Shown: positions 11,386 to 24,173 of the stretch, in pieces
Numbering within the stretch: position 1 is the first letter of the stretch
How the letters are laid out: every line of letters begins with the position of its first letter
NCBI GenBank assembly: GCA_000320605.2
Contig: KB445793.1
Location: 230,639 to 285,938, forward strand
Origin: Gelatoporia subvermispora B
Taxonomy: Eukaryota; Basidiomycota; Agaricomycetes; Polyporales; Gelatoporiaceae
Length of the DNA: 55,300 nucleotides
Direction of reading: 5' to 3'
Notes under the pieces: model-generated
The model's input: only the letters and a program-made list of their open reading frames with translations
Told to the model about the DNA's origin: nothing
The model's database searches: none
Translations under genes and position numbers: made by a program

Positions 11386-13427
11386 ATGCCGCGTACATCC
11401 GTCTTGCGTTCTCCGACCATCGAAAAGGCCTACCCTCCGGATTTGCAGTTTATGACGATGGATTCCCGATCTCGGGTGTCTGCAGCAGCGTACAACGCAT
11501 GGCCCCCGGAGGAGCTCAACTCACCCCCACCCTACGAGCTCTACGACGTCTACCCCGCGGTACCAGTTCCAGTGACGTACACAGCCGACACCCACCCCAT
11601 TTCTCCCCGTAGGACGCACGACATACCCTCGACGATGCCGCAGGTCCAGACCCTCCGCAGCCCAATATCGGGCCGATCTCGGAGGACACAGCCCAGCATG
11701 TCGATTCCTCATTTGCGGGAGGCACTAGATTCCTTAGAGGACCGGATGGCGACCCTGCTGAACGAGCGTGAGAGGCTCGAGACCCGCCTGGAACATGCAG
11801 TGCGTATGCAGTCGCCCGTGCAGCGCCTCCCGAGCGAGCTCCTCGCATCGATCTTCGTGAATGGCGTATTCGATCAGGGCGAGGAGGATGCAGTTCTGCT
11901 GGCGAACATCATGCTAGCGTGTCGATATTGGAGGGAGGTCGCCGTCGGCACGCCCGCGCTGTGGTCACGCATCTTCATGGGTCCACGCCGCTCCCTCGAT
12001 CGTGCACGCCTGAAGCTGGAGCGCTCAAAGTCGTTCCCGCTCCACATCTGCGTCGATTTTAGCCCACAGAGCGAGCACCGCACTGTCGCGACTGAAACAC
12101 TGATGCATGCGATGGACTTACTCCGTTCTGCGATGTGGCGCTGGCGGTCTTTCCAGCTGTCTGTCCCGGAGCGCCCGCAGGCTCATGCCGCGCTATCAAG
12201 ATGCAAGGAAGAAGCGCCGTTACTCGAGGTGTTCTCAGTCCGAATTGCAAACTCTATGCAGCACGATGACCGCCACCCCGGCCAACCATTATTCCTCTTC
12301 GCTGGACGTACTCCCCGTCTACGGTCTTGCGCATTCAATTCCTACAACTTCGGCTGGGATCCACGCCTTGCATCCGGGCTTCGCGTGCTGAAGCTGAGTG
12401 GGTACTGGAACAATGCCGCGCCTTCTCTCGACGACCTCCTTGCAATCTTGCGCGCTTCTCCGCAGCTTGAGGAGCTCGCTTTGCGCAATATGTCCGATGT
12501 CGACCAGGGTGCATGCGGTGTTACTGACATAGATCCAGATAGACCTATCCGTGTGGCAGATTCCCGGACGGTGTATCTCCCTCGACTCACAAGGGCATCG
12601 TTCTACTACGCCGGCCCCTTGCGCGTACGTACTTTGCTTAGCCTACTCACCTTCCCTGCGCTCGAACGCATCGAGCTGGGTTATATGGATGACGTGTCCG
12701 CTATTGTGGAGTACCTGAGACGCCAATCACTCACTTCCCTCCCACTCCGCCACCTCAAGATCGAATCGTGTCTGTTCAACGAGTTCAAGCTCGTGAGCCT
12801 GCTCATGCGCTTCACTTCGCTAGCCACGCTGGAGTTGATCGACGTCGAAGATGTCTCGTCCTACACGCTCAGAGTACGTGATCGGTTTCGGATAACGTTA
12901 GACTTTCGCTTACAGTCTCGCGGCAGAGCCTTGCGACACCACAGCTTGCACAACCGTGGCTGTGTCAGAAGCTCACCTCGATCAACCTGGAGGGCTGCAC
13001 CGGCTTCGAGTGGGAAGCACTTCGCTCCTTTGTCGAGTCACGGCTACCTGCACAATCTCGCGCGTTCCCTCGGCAACTCGGCACATCGCCTGGCCCTCTT
13101 CCTCGACAGATAAGCACATCTTCCAGCATTTCATCGTCTTCCGCTGCCGCCTCCGCGCTTGTACGTTCCCAGACCCTCGGAGGGCCCACGTCGACTTCGT
13201 CCGCATCCGCATTTGCGTCTCAAGCGCACATTCTCGCCCGTACTCCTGTTACACCTGCAACAAACCCTACGCTGAGGTCTCTTGGCTGGCCCGAGAGGGT
13301 GCAGTCTATCAATCTCACTCGCTGTGGCCAGATCAGCCGAGAGATGGTGCAGTGGTTACGCATGTATGTCGAGACTGTAAGATGCGAGACGGTGAAAGGT
13401 GTGTGGGGAGAACACGTGCTAGCATAG
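11386..13427 (+). CDS. F-box-like protein with degenerate leucine-rich repeats
   Basis: Probable substrate adaptor of an SCF ubiquitin ligase. Two exons, 11386-12873 and 12927-13427, 662 aa. Residues 1-105 are Pro/Ser-rich and disordered. Residues 107-140 form a heptad helix (SLEDRMATLLNERERLETRL) that typically precedes the F-box in agaricomycete families. The F-box is about residues 145-195 (VQRLPSELLASIF, then ACRYWREVAVGTPALWSRI). LRR-like segments follow up to KLTSINLEGCTGFEWEALR, then a Ser/Thr/Pro linker and a last INLTRCGQISREM motif. The long reading frame runs straight through the intron and out of phase. Only splicing the 53-nt gtacgtg...gcag intron brings back the LRR-like C-terminus. 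The substrate is unknown. Confidence 0.85.
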
Positions 13428-13857
13428 GGCGTGCTTTGTCTTCATCTTATCCTTGCCCTCACGACTCCTGATGACTGTCATGATTTATACCCTTGCTGAG
13501 CTGTATCGTCGGAGTGCTGTCGTGGATACGTCGTTACGCAGATAAGTACAGTAGCTCACCGCTTTTCTATACGAGACATTAGCCGTATAATGGGGTATTC
13601 ATTACCGTTACCTCCGGAGTTATGGGTAATCAAGCTCTCAAATGAACTCCGAGGCTGCGCTGCAGCAGTGTGAGTACAACGGCACGTGGTCGTTTCGCCA
13701 AACACGTGCCCTCACGCGCCGACGCGTCGCTACATGCGCTGCTACGGCCTGCCCGTTCAACCGTGTACGAAACCCTCTACGAGTGTCGGAATATCCCCTC
13801 GAGTCTTGTCAAGGCTCCTTGAATATCCACAAATCCACAATTATTCGACCTTTAGTC
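13428..13857. other. Intergenic, F-box to MSH5
   Basis: An open frame enters MSH5 from upstream (from about 13642), but its first part lacks recognisable protein features. I take the MSH5 start at the ATG at 13858; the DNA before it is treated as promoter and leader. Confidence 0.4.
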
Positions 13858-16800
13858 ATGCCTAGATCAAACGGTAAATTCTCCAATAAGAAAGGAGGTC
13901 AAACTATGGTGCGGAAGCGGAAACAACAACCATCCGAGTCAGAACCGCTCGACCAAACGGAGGTATCACCTACGGCCGACAATGCCCGGAAGAAGGTGCG
14001 CTGGGGTAGCCCGGAAGAAGGAAGCGGAGAGGATGAAGAAGAGTCAGAGGATGCAACGATGAGTACTAGCACAGACAAAGTACGCATACAGTCATATGGG
14101 ACGATTTTATTCAGTCAATTGCGTCGCCCTGTTCCCTACAGGTCTGCATGGCTATATCATGTCAATTGTAAGTCGCTTCATATACTCGCGACAGCTTCAT
14201 TGAATACCCACCAGCGGCCGCATCGGATGCGCCTTCTACGATCCGATCAAATGCACTGTCTATGTGCTCGCAGACACTCACGAGAATAAACATTTTGATG
14301 TCACAAAGAGCGGTATGCCCCAGAACTTCTAGCTCTGCTGAATTTGACCTCACTCTACGAAGTGTTGGAACAAGCCTCGCCCGATGTCGTTCTTAGCAGT
14401 TCGAAAGCCGACGATAACTGCATGGACATACTTCGTGACCAGAGTAAGTGCTTAATCAATGTTTTCTGACGCATATACCCACTCCTGCATCTAGTGGATG
14501 CTTCTGGAGGAACATTCCAAGTTAGACCTCACAAAGACTTCTCTCCTGCCAAGGGACGCGATCGAATACTGTCCCTTAAACTACTCTCGGAACTGCCAGC
14601 CGAGCAGCTTGAACATTCCTCCTCTGACATTGATTCGATGTCAGAGGCCCGCTCTGCTTACAATTTCATGAGGCAACGCCGAGATGTAATTGGCGATCCG
14701 ACTGCGCAACGCTGGAACGCTTCCGTCCGGCTAGCCAACTACGCGTCGATAGATACCGCTCCGTTATGTGTAAGTACCAGGATTCAGATGATGTTGAAGT
14801 ACTGCTTGACGAGTGAATACAATAGCTCGGATCTGTCGGAGCATTACTCGATCATCTGGCCCGTACTCGTGCTATTGCCGACCTCGAAGATGAAGGCATT
14901 GAGGGACTCGGCATACGGAGCATTGAAGCACTTCCACTATCGCAGTCAATGCAAATCAACACCGATGCCTTGTTTTCCCTGCAGATCTTCTCAGAGGAAA
15001 ACCACGCCTCGATCCACTCGGACAAAACAAAAGAGGGCCTCTCTCTCTTCGGAATCCTGAACAGTACGAAGATGACGCTAGGCCGTCTTCTGATGCGCGA
15101 GTGGTTATTGCGCCCCTCGACGTCATTGGAGGTGATCCAAGCTCGTCACGACGCAGTCGCATGCTTTTTGAGGCCCGAAAACCTCGCCACTTCGGGTGTG
15201 ATGCATGCACAACTGAAGGGGGTCAAGAACATTCCGAAGATTCTTGGTGTGATGAAGGCCGGTAAAGGCAAGGTTTCCGATTGGCAGGTTCTCGTCAAGG
15301 TATGCAGTAATAATTCTTCTGGGGACGCTCACGGTAATAGGTTGCTACGACAGTTCACCTTCCATGCCCTGATGCTACGAGATGCGCTAACGGAGCTAAA
15401 TCATACAAGTGGCGTCCCAATTCTCAAAAAGGTTATACACATGTAAAGTTACGCTATGAATACGTCGCTGATCCCTTCATAGCTTCTAGATGCGCTCGAT
15501 TCTGCGTGTTTCAGGGAGATCGGTACCTTGATCAATGAGACAGTAAGTAGTATTGCTAGATCTGTTAACGTTAAGTGCTCTAGCTGTTCAAAGATCGATT
15601 GGGAAGAGTCCACGAATGCCGGGCGAGTCTGTGTGCGACCGCATGTTGATGAGGAACTCGATAACCTCAAGCATATATATCACGGCATCGACGAAGTGCT
15701 TGTGAGGGTCCTCTCGCATTGCGCGGTCGAATGATGCTAGACTCACTTGATGATAGTCGAGAGTCGCCCAACAAATCTCTACAACGGTACCACCGGATTA
15801 TGCGACGAGTTTGAACGTGGTGTACTTCCCGCAACTCGGTGAGTATCTCATACTGCCGCTGTGGGCAGCATTGTAACTGGTAATATATGCAGGATTTCTG
15901 ATTTGTATTCCGATGCTGGATGAATGGAAAGGCGACGAAGGCATCACTATTCTGGAGGGTTGGATCTTCCAGGTACTCATATTAGGTCCGTCCAACGATG
16001 AAGCTGATATACCCGTGATCTCCCAGTTCTCATCCGAGTTGAGTCCTTCGCTTTCCATATGAACCTGTTTTTTGCTGAAGCTTCGTAACGCAGGTCGCAC
16101 GTGTATTTCAAGTCTCAGGAGATGCAAGGTTTGCCAATGAATTGTAATGCGTCTGATGCAATAGCAGACGTCAATTTCAGATATGGACCACCACATAGGT
16201 GATCTGCACCCCTCTATAGTTGGTAAGTGGCCTATTTCTGTGTTACAGGTCCGTTCTCAAGACATTCATCCCAGATCGTGAGATAGAGATCATACAAGCA
16301 TTGTTGGAAAAGATCCTCCTCTACGAGGAGGCACTTTGCCATGCATGCGACATTTGCGCAGAAATTGACTGCTTATTGTCTTTTGCGGAAGCTTCGCGCG
16401 CATACAACTACCGAAGACCCGAAATGACGAATGAGAATGTGCTCGATATTAAACAAGGGAGGTGGGCCGTTGCTATTCAAAGTAGATTCCGGAACAGATT
16501 CTCAGTGTCATGTTTTCAGGCACCCACTGCAGGAACTGGTGGTCGATACATTTGTTCCCAATGACGCCTTCGCAATTGGAGGCGCAGGCATAGGTTCGGA
16601 GATTGAGCACCACACTAACAGAGGTAGCCTCTATGAACAGGAATACAATGGTATTATAGTTTGCACCGGAGCAAACGCATGCGGGAAGGTATCGTCCTCG
16701 TCTATAGCTGACGTCGCCCTGTCTGACAGTTTACCGTTGCGCAGAGTGTCTATCTCAAACAAGTAGCACCCCAAATTAGTGAATGCAGTGGCTGTACTGA

Positions 16801-17997
16801 CAAACCAATTTAGGTTGGTCTCATCCAATACATGGCACAAGTGCGTACATGCATATTCGATTGTCACTTTCTCTACTGACACACCATTGGCGCTAGATTG
16901 GGTGGTATGTTCGTAAAATTTGGATCCGACCCTTGACTCAACAGCCCCAGTTTTGTACCTGCTGAGTCTGCAGTTCTTGGTATCGTCGACAAGAGTATAA
17001 TTTCTCATCATTGATCATTGTCGCATGCTGATATTTGCCAGTCTTCACGCGGATTCAAACACGCGAATCGGTCTCGAAAGTGACTACCATCACTCTGTGG
17101 AGCCCTGATGGCGCCTACTTTTCTCTTTATAGGTGCAATCCGCATTCATGATCGACCTGAATCAAGTTTCCCTCGCTTTGCGCAATTCTACGGCAAGATC
17201 ATTAATCCTTCTTGATGAATTGGGCAAGGGGACCGTTTCCTCAGGCTCGTAGGATCCAGCAACATTACCACAGATCATCTGACTCGTACTGTGTCTTGCA
17301 TCCCTACTACAGATGGCGCTGGTCTATTTTGTGGCGTCCTCAAGCATCTGGCAGGACGCGGGACAGAAAGCCCCAAGGTCTTTGCTGCAACGCACTTTCA
17401 TGACATCTTCAATAGCGACATTCTCGAACCTCGCTCTTTGCCGATCACGTTCGTGCACATGCAAGTGTTACTCACGACCACTCAAGGGAACGTACTTGGT
17501 ATGAGTGCTGGTGATACTGAGACTTCGGCAAGATCCGGGCTTGAAGAACATGAAGAGCAAGAAACTATCTGCCCAACACGTCCTAGTGATAAGATAACGT
17601 ATCTTTATAGGTTGTTATTGAGTCGCGTCATTGCTTGCCGAGACGGAACTCAACGCCTGCTAGGGTTGCGAAAGGACTTTCCTTCAATTCTCATGCAGCA
17701 GTCTGTGCGGAAATATTTGGCATCCCTCAGCGTGTTGCTAGGAGAGCGCAGTTTGTCAGGTTAGTGCTAGGTAGTGATCATATCAAGCTTCATAACTAAA
17801 CTACCATCAGTCGCCTGCTGTCTTCACACGAACTTGGTAGGCTCCTCGACGAAGAAATGACCAACGTGGAGCGCAAAGAGCTGGAAGAGGCTGAAGAGGT
17901 GTGCAAGAATTTCCTTGCTTGGGACCTAGACGACTATTGTGTGGAGAATCGTGCAAGAAGTGTCAAGGAAGTGCTGACAGAGGTTGTGAGGCCTTGA
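13858..17997 (+). CDS. MSH5: MutS homologue MSH5 (meiotic crossover factor)
   Basis: MSH5 pairs with MSH4 to stabilise meiotic recombination intermediates. 25 exons, 951 aa: 13858-14079, 14142-14167, 14215-14312, 14363-14443, 14495-14769, 14826-15299, 15354-15431, 15483-15542, 15594-15701, 15757-15838, 15893-15972, 16027-16037, 16094-16128, 16181-16222, 16275-16461, 16520-16688, 16745-16762, 16814-16840, 16897-16904, 16951-16994, 17042-17079, 17133-17244, 17313-17610, 17664-17759, 17811-17997. The start is a charged, disordered tail. No mismatch-recognition domain is seen, as expected. Core: [58 protein letters not shown]; Walker [10 protein letters not shown] (669-677); [11 protein letters not shown] (Walker B D749-E750); [26 protein letters not shown]. 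Exons of 8 and 11 nt and one GC-AG intron (17245-17312) are needed. The intron at 14313-14362 ends in AAG; ignoring it would fake a frameshift. Confidence 0.93.
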
Positions 17998-18206
17998 CGT
18001 CGTAATGCGTGTTCGCTAATATGTTTTACGGCTGTAATGTACGAGGGACATTCATATGATGCCTTGACCAGTCGGAGAGCGAAGTTCAAACGAGGGCCAA
18101 ATGAGTCAGAGCCATCAAGCATAGAGGTCCCTCATGGCGATGTGTCAATTTCGATAATATTCAACACGAGTTACTCCCCAGCACTACTACAATTCCTTGT
18201 ACGTTC

Positions 18207-20691
18207 CTACAAGGGGTATTTCAATGACAGATTAGTCAAGAGCTTCATCTCCTCCGCACGGAAGTTGTCACTGGTAATACTAATACTGTCGTGGCGCCCG
18301 CTCAGCGTCAGTAGGCTGGGGGAAGATGAATTGTATCGCGGCCAGTCAACTCCAGTTTGGTTCTTGGGATCGAGATGGTTGACAAAATTGATGAGATAAT
18401 CTGCCAGAATCCCAGAGCTGTAAAAATCTCCAAGATCGCTGCCATGGAACTGGAACACGAGATGGGTTGAGTTAGTGAACGATATGTGCTATAGAGCCTA
18501 TTGGTGAGCACTCACGGCTCCTATGATAGGACCTATGAGAAACGTCGATTTGAACCGTTGATCGACTACTCGATGCGCACGTCAGCGGTTTGACGCCTGC
18601 ACAGATAATTTTCAACTTACGATATGCCCAGGCATTCTGCTTGTTAGAGACCTCTTCTAGAAAGAATCTGCGCGGAGCTTGGAAGACCAGATCCCCCTGG
18701 ATTGCGGCCATTCGCTTGAATTGGTATGGAAAAGGAAATGTAGTGTTTCCCGTCCCGAAAGGTGACCCTTGAGAAGGGTCATCGGGGTATACTTGGTAAA
18801 CCTGGGTGAGCTGATCCTCCGGAACAGTCGGCATGTAAGTGTTGGTAAACCATGTTTCGAATTGCTTGGAAGTCCTTTGGCACATCAGCTCTCAAGAATA
18901 TTCGCTGGACGTGCAAGTATGACTTACTCTACGCGTTCCGGGGTCGTTGATGGAATGATTGAGAAGATAGTCCCTTCATCGTCACAGTCCTACGTATGCA
19001 GACTCAATGTAGATTTCCGAGCCTAACACTCAGTATGAAGTATGTACTCACCCCCGTAATGAACGGGATACGTGCAACACTTCCCTTCAATACGAGCTGC
19101 TGTGGCGCTTCGACAAGGAACTTTCCGTCTGCACGAGGAAGCCAGGCGAGATTCAAGGACTAGAACAAAGGTATAAGTAGAATGCAAGTGACCGAAAATG
19201 AAAGCATACCTGAGGCGACATAATTCCTGGGGACATATCTACTGCCTGCTTCAGCCTATCGTAAGGTACACGTCTCAAGCATTCGAGTGTATCGGAGCTC
19301 CCAGTGCACCCTGTCAAGCGCACAAGCTCGTCATAGTATATCTGACCGTTTGAGATGTCGCCAACAGGAATCGGAGAGCCCGAGGCCATCACAGCGGCGC
19401 GGAATAGGCCCTGAGTATCTCCGCCGTTTGTGAGCATCTGGAGCGCCACTGAAATCCCCCCTGCGCTCTCTCCCCAGCTGCCGACAAATGATTCGCTCAA
19501 GAACATCAGTGCCAATCGCAGATTGAATACTCACATCGTGACTTTGCTGGGATCACCTCCGAATGCATGGATATAGTTCTGAATCCAACGAAGGGCTTCA
19601 CGCTCTGCCGATATATAGCGATAGTGTTAAGCATGAATCTCGAAAACAGCAAGAACTCCTCTCACGATCCCAAAGTCCGATGTTGCCAACTCCCGCTTCC
19701 TTGACTTCCTCGCTTGCTAAGAATCCGAACGCTGGATAATGTGATGTCAAGACGCGTCGATACACTTCTGGCGAGGAATGAATACCTGTCACACTAGCAC
19801 ACAGATCATAGTTGTCACAACGCGATGGAACAACTGGACAACGCCTACCGGTAGTTCATGCTCACGTATATGACTGGTTGATCGAGTTCGATGCTCCTGT
19901 TGACGATCTTCCCGCCATCGTAACTGGAGTATTTACATTGGGTCAGCGTGCAGCGAAGCTGCTATGCAGGTCTACATACTCCGCAGGGGAGCCAACCTCG
20001 AAACCACCTGGAATACGGCCACAAGTTCAATAAATCATATGCAGGAGAGCTTGAATACATACCGCCAAAAATCCACTGCGAATACGATTCGAAAACTCTT
20101 TCAATCAATAGAACAATGTACTTACTACCAGGACAGAGAGGTTGGCACCAGGCTGAGCATCGGCCGGAGTCCAGACGTTGATAGTCAAACCTAGAAGGAG
20201 TGCTTGAGTATTATTCGTAGACGAGAAGGATGTTAGGGTGATTCACAATCCTCCCCCTCTGGTCTAGGCTCTGCTTTGTCTAGGCCCAGCATCAGTGCAA
20301 GATCCGTAGTAATCATGTCATCCAAGGCGTTATCCCCTGCACTTCGCTGTTGGGGACAGTCCATTCCAAACTGTGTCGCATTATGGGTGCCGTTGTACTG
20401 GTTATTTGGTACGGGCAGGCGGAAACGAAGACTTCCGGTGCTAGACAGTACATCATCTCGCCATGAAGCAGGCATCAGATTATAATGGAGAGCGACGTAC
20501 GGTGGCAAGGCAAATGGGATGCCCAGATACTTGTTGCTCACCCCGTCGGTAGTGCCAATGAAGGTGCCATTGTCTAAGTCAACAGTAGGCGGGTCGTTGA
20601 TAGCGCGTAACGGGGGAGCTGCATGAATCCATGGGATAAGGGCCAAGGTCGAGAGTACCAGAAAATGAAGGAAAATCTTCGTACGCATCAA
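18207..20691 (-). CDS. Secreted type-B carboxylesterase/lipase
   Basis: Alpha/beta-hydrolase of the carboxylesterase family (fungal lipases, sterol esterases, feruloyl-type esterases). 15 exons, 565 aa: 20691-20501, 20440-20247, 20190-20126, 20075-20063, 20007-19980, 19923-19849, 19793-19786, 19731-19666, 19604-19535, 19477-19210, 19159-19052, 18989-18928, 18874-18621, 18568-18516, 18449-18207. An N-terminal signal peptide (KIFLHFLVLSTLALIPWIHA) points to secretion. The nucleophile elbow is WGESAGG with Ser241. The acid is probably Glu367 in DCDDEGTIF and the histidine His487 in FHGSDL. Oxyanion glycines lie in IFGGGFEVGS. Several NxS/T sites and paired cysteines fit an extracellular enzyme. 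An 8-nt exon (19793-19786) is required to give NYRVTAFGFLA. Its 3' end is 209 bp from the MSH5 stop. The precise substrate cannot be stated. Confidence 0.93.
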
Positions 20692-20736
20692 GTAGCACTC
20701 GCAATCCGCGACGATGAGCCCGCAGACTTGTGACGA

Positions 20737-20743
20737 CTTATAT
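20737..20743 (-). promoter_or_regulatory. Possible TATA element of the carboxylesterase gene
   Basis: The minus strand reads ATATAAG about 45 bp upstream of the start codon. Spacing is the only support. Confidence 0.3.
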
Positions 20744-22817
20744 CCTAGACACCGCGCCTATTTCTTCAGCGCGGAGGCTAACATAAATGAGTCCATTGCT
20801 TCAAATGACTGTCGGTGCGAAGCCGCGACCGATTCCATACATGCTGTACTTCTCGCAAATGACTGTCAACAAACGGTAGACGTGAAGGAGTGTCCGGCTG
20901 ACCAAGTTCATACACTTCGACGAATGGCGGCCTGGTGTAGGACGTTTCATGCAGAATGTGAGGTTTTGTGGCAGTCAGCACCGCATTGAATCACGGCAAA
21001 ACGTACAGTAGGCTCCATACTCGCGAGCATGGGATCAAAAAGAGGGGACTTCGTAGGATGTATTCTTTACTGGAACGTGAATGGTATTCCTCGAGTGAAT
21101 TTCTGTTCAGATCAAACATCTCATAATCTCTTGAGCGATGTGGTACCGGACGTGAGTTGATCATATCATAGGCCGAGATCGACAATACTCTGAGATGTGG
21201 TCTGACCATCTGCCAAAAAAATTATTGAGAGCCAAATCAAGCTCAAGGTACACCTTGGAAGTGCGTTATACATGACACGTGACCAATTAGCAAAGATCAG
21301 GCCATCGAGGACAGGGAGAAAGAAGGGCATCCGACGGCAAAAGCAAGTACAGACCGGGGACTTCCCAATTCGTAGCCGAACAGAGTCACTCTTCTCAGGA
21401 GATATCATCCTATAGTGCCTTTCCACAACCGAAGTCATACACATGCCGCATCTTGTAAGATTTTCTAGCATGTGTGGCACTTTAATTTCAGCTGTTTTCA
21501 TAACGGGGGGCGTACCCCGTCGCGAAAAATACACACATCTGAGTTGACGGAGTTCGAAGGATCTAGGTACGATCTGCTTGCCAGCGGCGCGCCCGCTGAG
21601 CGCAGCGGAGGCAAGGGGCAGGGCGACGTGCCCGGGCATGTTGTTTGCAAGGCCTAGGACTCGGTTTTGAGCTGGGATTTTTACCTTGAAGTACCATAGG
21701 AGACTATTATAGATCATATTGCCTCGTTCTATAGGTGACTGGCCCTTGCTAGTTCCCTTCGTCGACACCGTCGCGATACTTGAGGCTTGGAGTACTAAAC
21801 GGCCACCTCACCGATGAGAATCTCGGGTTCTCGGCACAGGTGCGCCGCTCGAAATCCGTGATCCGACTATCTGTGTTTTTCGCGACAGGGTACGCCCCCC
21901 GTTATGAAAACAGCTGTTAGACAGTGCGACGGCACGGGGCATGCATCATAGAGCCACCCTCTCTCCGAGGTGAAGTGTCCTCGTGGCAAGCGGGATAGCT
22001 CCGCCCATCTCTTGAGTTCGGCTCACGGGTCGCAAGCATTCCCTACCTCGGCGTTAGCACTGGCGCTATCGAGACACCACAACACCTCATAGGGCTAAGC
22101 CGACGAGTCGAGAAGGGTATCGGGACTCACCGAAGATGATGTAACCCAATGTTCGAGCAGAGTGGATGATTTGAAGTATATGAGGAGAGCAGAGATATAA
22201 CATCCATCCTTCGCACCCCGCAACTCGGAAGGCTACACTCGTCGAATGCGGATGAGCGTCGTCCTGATCCAAGTCGTCTACGAAACTGTTAGAAAGCAGG
22301 TATGCGTAAGGCCAATGTGAGCCTCGGGCAGAGATACATAGTTTTGCGAAGGTACTCTAGGTAGGCCGAAGGCTGCTGGCTGGCGTCCAGTTATTCGATG
22401 TTTTTTACTATGCTGTGCAAGGAGGTGCCCAAAGGGCTCATGTAATTATGATCCATATCGCACGTGGACGCCAGCATCGCCCTTGCAGCGGATGACAATG
22501 CACACGTGTGGGCTTTTGAATAAAACATGAGAACCTCCAACGGCGATACTCTTGTGAGCGTGCTCAAACGTAATGTGCGTGAAGGTGCCTTTCATCAGCC
22601 TTAAGAGCCCTGTAAAACAGCACTAGTCACTCATTGCGTTGGATTGTATCTTGCTGCCGGCCAAATCTGGATGAATGGAAGCTAGATCATATGATGTGGC
22701 CGCGCGGCGCGCGCCATAGCCGCTTTCAATAGCTAATCTCAGGTGATGATCCAGATATCGTTTTTTGGACGGAGAGCCTCTGTATTTGGATGTAACTATA
22801 AATAGGGTTAGACACCC
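20744..22817. other. Intergenic with one inverted-repeat element
   Basis: Apart from the MITE-like element at 21489-21916, I see no protein-like exon or repeat here. The part just upstream of 20743 should hold the esterase promoter. The part before 22817 is the 3' flank of the second F-box gene. Confidence 0.4.
21489..21916. mobile_element. MITE-like element with ~45-bp terminal inverted repeats
   Basis: The sequence starts CAGCTGTTTTCATAACGGGG and ends with its exact reverse complement. The inverted repeat continues through GGCGTACCC and GTCGCGAAAAA, giving about 45 bp with one or two mismatches. The interior is about 335 bp, has no coding potential, and is small enough for a miniature inverted-repeat element. 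No convincing target-site duplication flanks it, so the superfamily is open and the true ends may differ by a few bases. Confidence 0.65.
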
Positions 22818-24173
22818 TCAATTCTGCGGCCCGTTCATTGTTATCAAATGCCGGGTCTGGACGATGTTGAACGTAGGAAGGGAATATGTGACGACCTCTC
22901 CCGGGGGTAGCAACGTGGCTGGTCCAACGAGTCGGGGTAGGTGCCGGAGCTGGCCAAACAGGTCTACGTCCAGTACTCTAGCATTCTTCAGGATGGACGT
23001 TTCGGCGAAGGCGAGAATGGAGCGTAGGGCGCCGCCGTCCTTGGCCCAAAAGTCTACGTCACACAGCGACGGATGAGCGATATCATGGTCCAAATTTTGT
23101 ATGAAGATCCACAGCGCAGGTATGTCGATGTGAGTAATAACTAAATGGGAGAGCTTCGGACAGAGGTGGGCGGTTTCGAAAACATGTTTTATGTGAAACG
23201 AAGGCCGCTGGCTGACATCAAGGTATTCAACGCCCGCGCCGTGCTGCTCCAGGAGATCCTCGTACTGTTCGCGGTCCAAAACGTACTGTGCTGTTCCTGT
23301 GACAGTGAGGGCTTTTAAGCACGGAAGACTCCAGGAGATGACGAGGCGGAGATTGCCCCCGGGAGTACATATCATTTGAAGCTGCTCCAGTTTCGGGAAT
23401 GATATACCGCGGATATCCTGTTCCTCGCCAAAACCCCACCCCTGAGGAACAGGAAACGCCAAAGACACAAGGTTCACGAAGCACGCCATGAGCTTCAACG
23501 AATGCGCCGGGTACAGGTCGATGTTCGTCTTCGGCACATCGAGTTCCAGACTCTGGAGTCTTGTCCCTACAGTGGATAATGCATCTACGAGAGGCCGGAG
23601 TAGGCTGCTGGAAGACTTCAAAATGTACCACCAGGAGAAAGCAGTCCCGAATGTGACGTTCGTCAAGTTTGGTGTTCCTCTCAACACGAATGCGATCTCG
23701 CTGAGGGTGACCTGCGGAAGCTGCTCGGGGGGAGGGAACGGGAGGGCAAGATGCACATGCTTGATTAGAGGCCCAATTTCGGGATGCCGCTCACGGATCG
23801 TCCGTGCCAGGGCTAAGACTTGGCGGGACAGATCCAGGACGACGTCTTCGTAAAGGTATGGCAGGGCGAGCGTGCGCCATGCTTTGCAGACGTGTGTTAG
23901 AGCCTTCTTGGTGCGTAGCGCTCGGCTCCAGCAAGCAGATGCTCCTTGATCGGATGCCGTCTTGAGGAAAGGAGGAGGCGGGCAAGCGAAGTCGAAGACT
24001 AGGATTACGAGCTCGGTTGGTAACCTGGCTTGTCCTGCCGCTTCTACACGACACTCCGTGAAGTTTTCTGGGTCCTGCGCCGGCCGCTTGATCAGTTTCG
24101 CTAGCAATGAAGTGGGAGCGACCCAACGTACGATGGTGAGCTTCCGTAGTGCCATTGCCGCTTCCTCGTCCAT
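22818..24173 (-). CDS. F-box protein, single exon
   Basis: Likely SCF adaptor of an expanded agaricomycete F-box family. The uninterrupted frame gives 451 aa. The F-box begins near residue 50 (ARLPTELVILVFDFACPPPP) and continues through KKALTHVCKAWRTLALPYLYE (about 89-110), with a variable insert between the two halves. The remainder is LRR-like: LIKHVHLALPFPPP, LTNVTFGTAFSWW, LQSLELDVPK, CLKALTVTGTAQ, VEYLDVSQRPSFHIKH. The tail, with ILKNARVLDVDLFGQLRHLP and LLPPGEVVTYSLPTFNI, matches the tail of the decayed gene at 36.6-37.9 kb, so the two are paralogues. No intron is required. Substrate unknown. Confidence 0.85.
   Translation of the reverse strand: MDEEAAMALRKLTIVRWVAPTSLLAKLIKRPAQDPENFTECRVEAAGQARLPTELVILVFDFACPPPPFLKTASDQGASACWSRALRTKKALTHVCKAWRTLALPYLYEDVVLDLSRQVLALARTIRERHPEIGPLIKHVHLALPFPPPEQLPQVTLSEIAFVLRGTPNLTNVTFGTAFSWWYILKSSSSLLRPLVDALSTVGTRLQSLELDVPKTNIDLYPAHSLKLMACFVNLVSLAFPVPQGWGFGEEQDIRGISFPKLEQLQMICTPGGNLRLVISWSLPCLKALTVTGTAQYVLDREQYEDLLEQHGAGVEYLDVSQRPSFHIKHVFETAHLCPKLSHLVITHIDIPALWIFIQNLDHDIAHPSLCDVDFWAKDGGALRSILAFAETSILKNARVLDVDLFGQLRHLPRLVGPATLLPPGEVVTYSLPTFNIVQTRHLITMNGPQN

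Noticed and set aside
11386..13113. Single 575-codon frame as the whole F-box gene
   Set aside because: Its last ~80 residues are nonsense relative to the family; splicing 12874-12926 restores an LRR-like C-terminus ending at 13427.
14300..14362. Apparent frameshift and stop in MSH5 after FDVTKSG
   Set aside because: A 50-nt intron with donor GTATGC and acceptor AAG (14313-14362) removes it and joins FDVTKS to [11 protein letters not shown] in frame.
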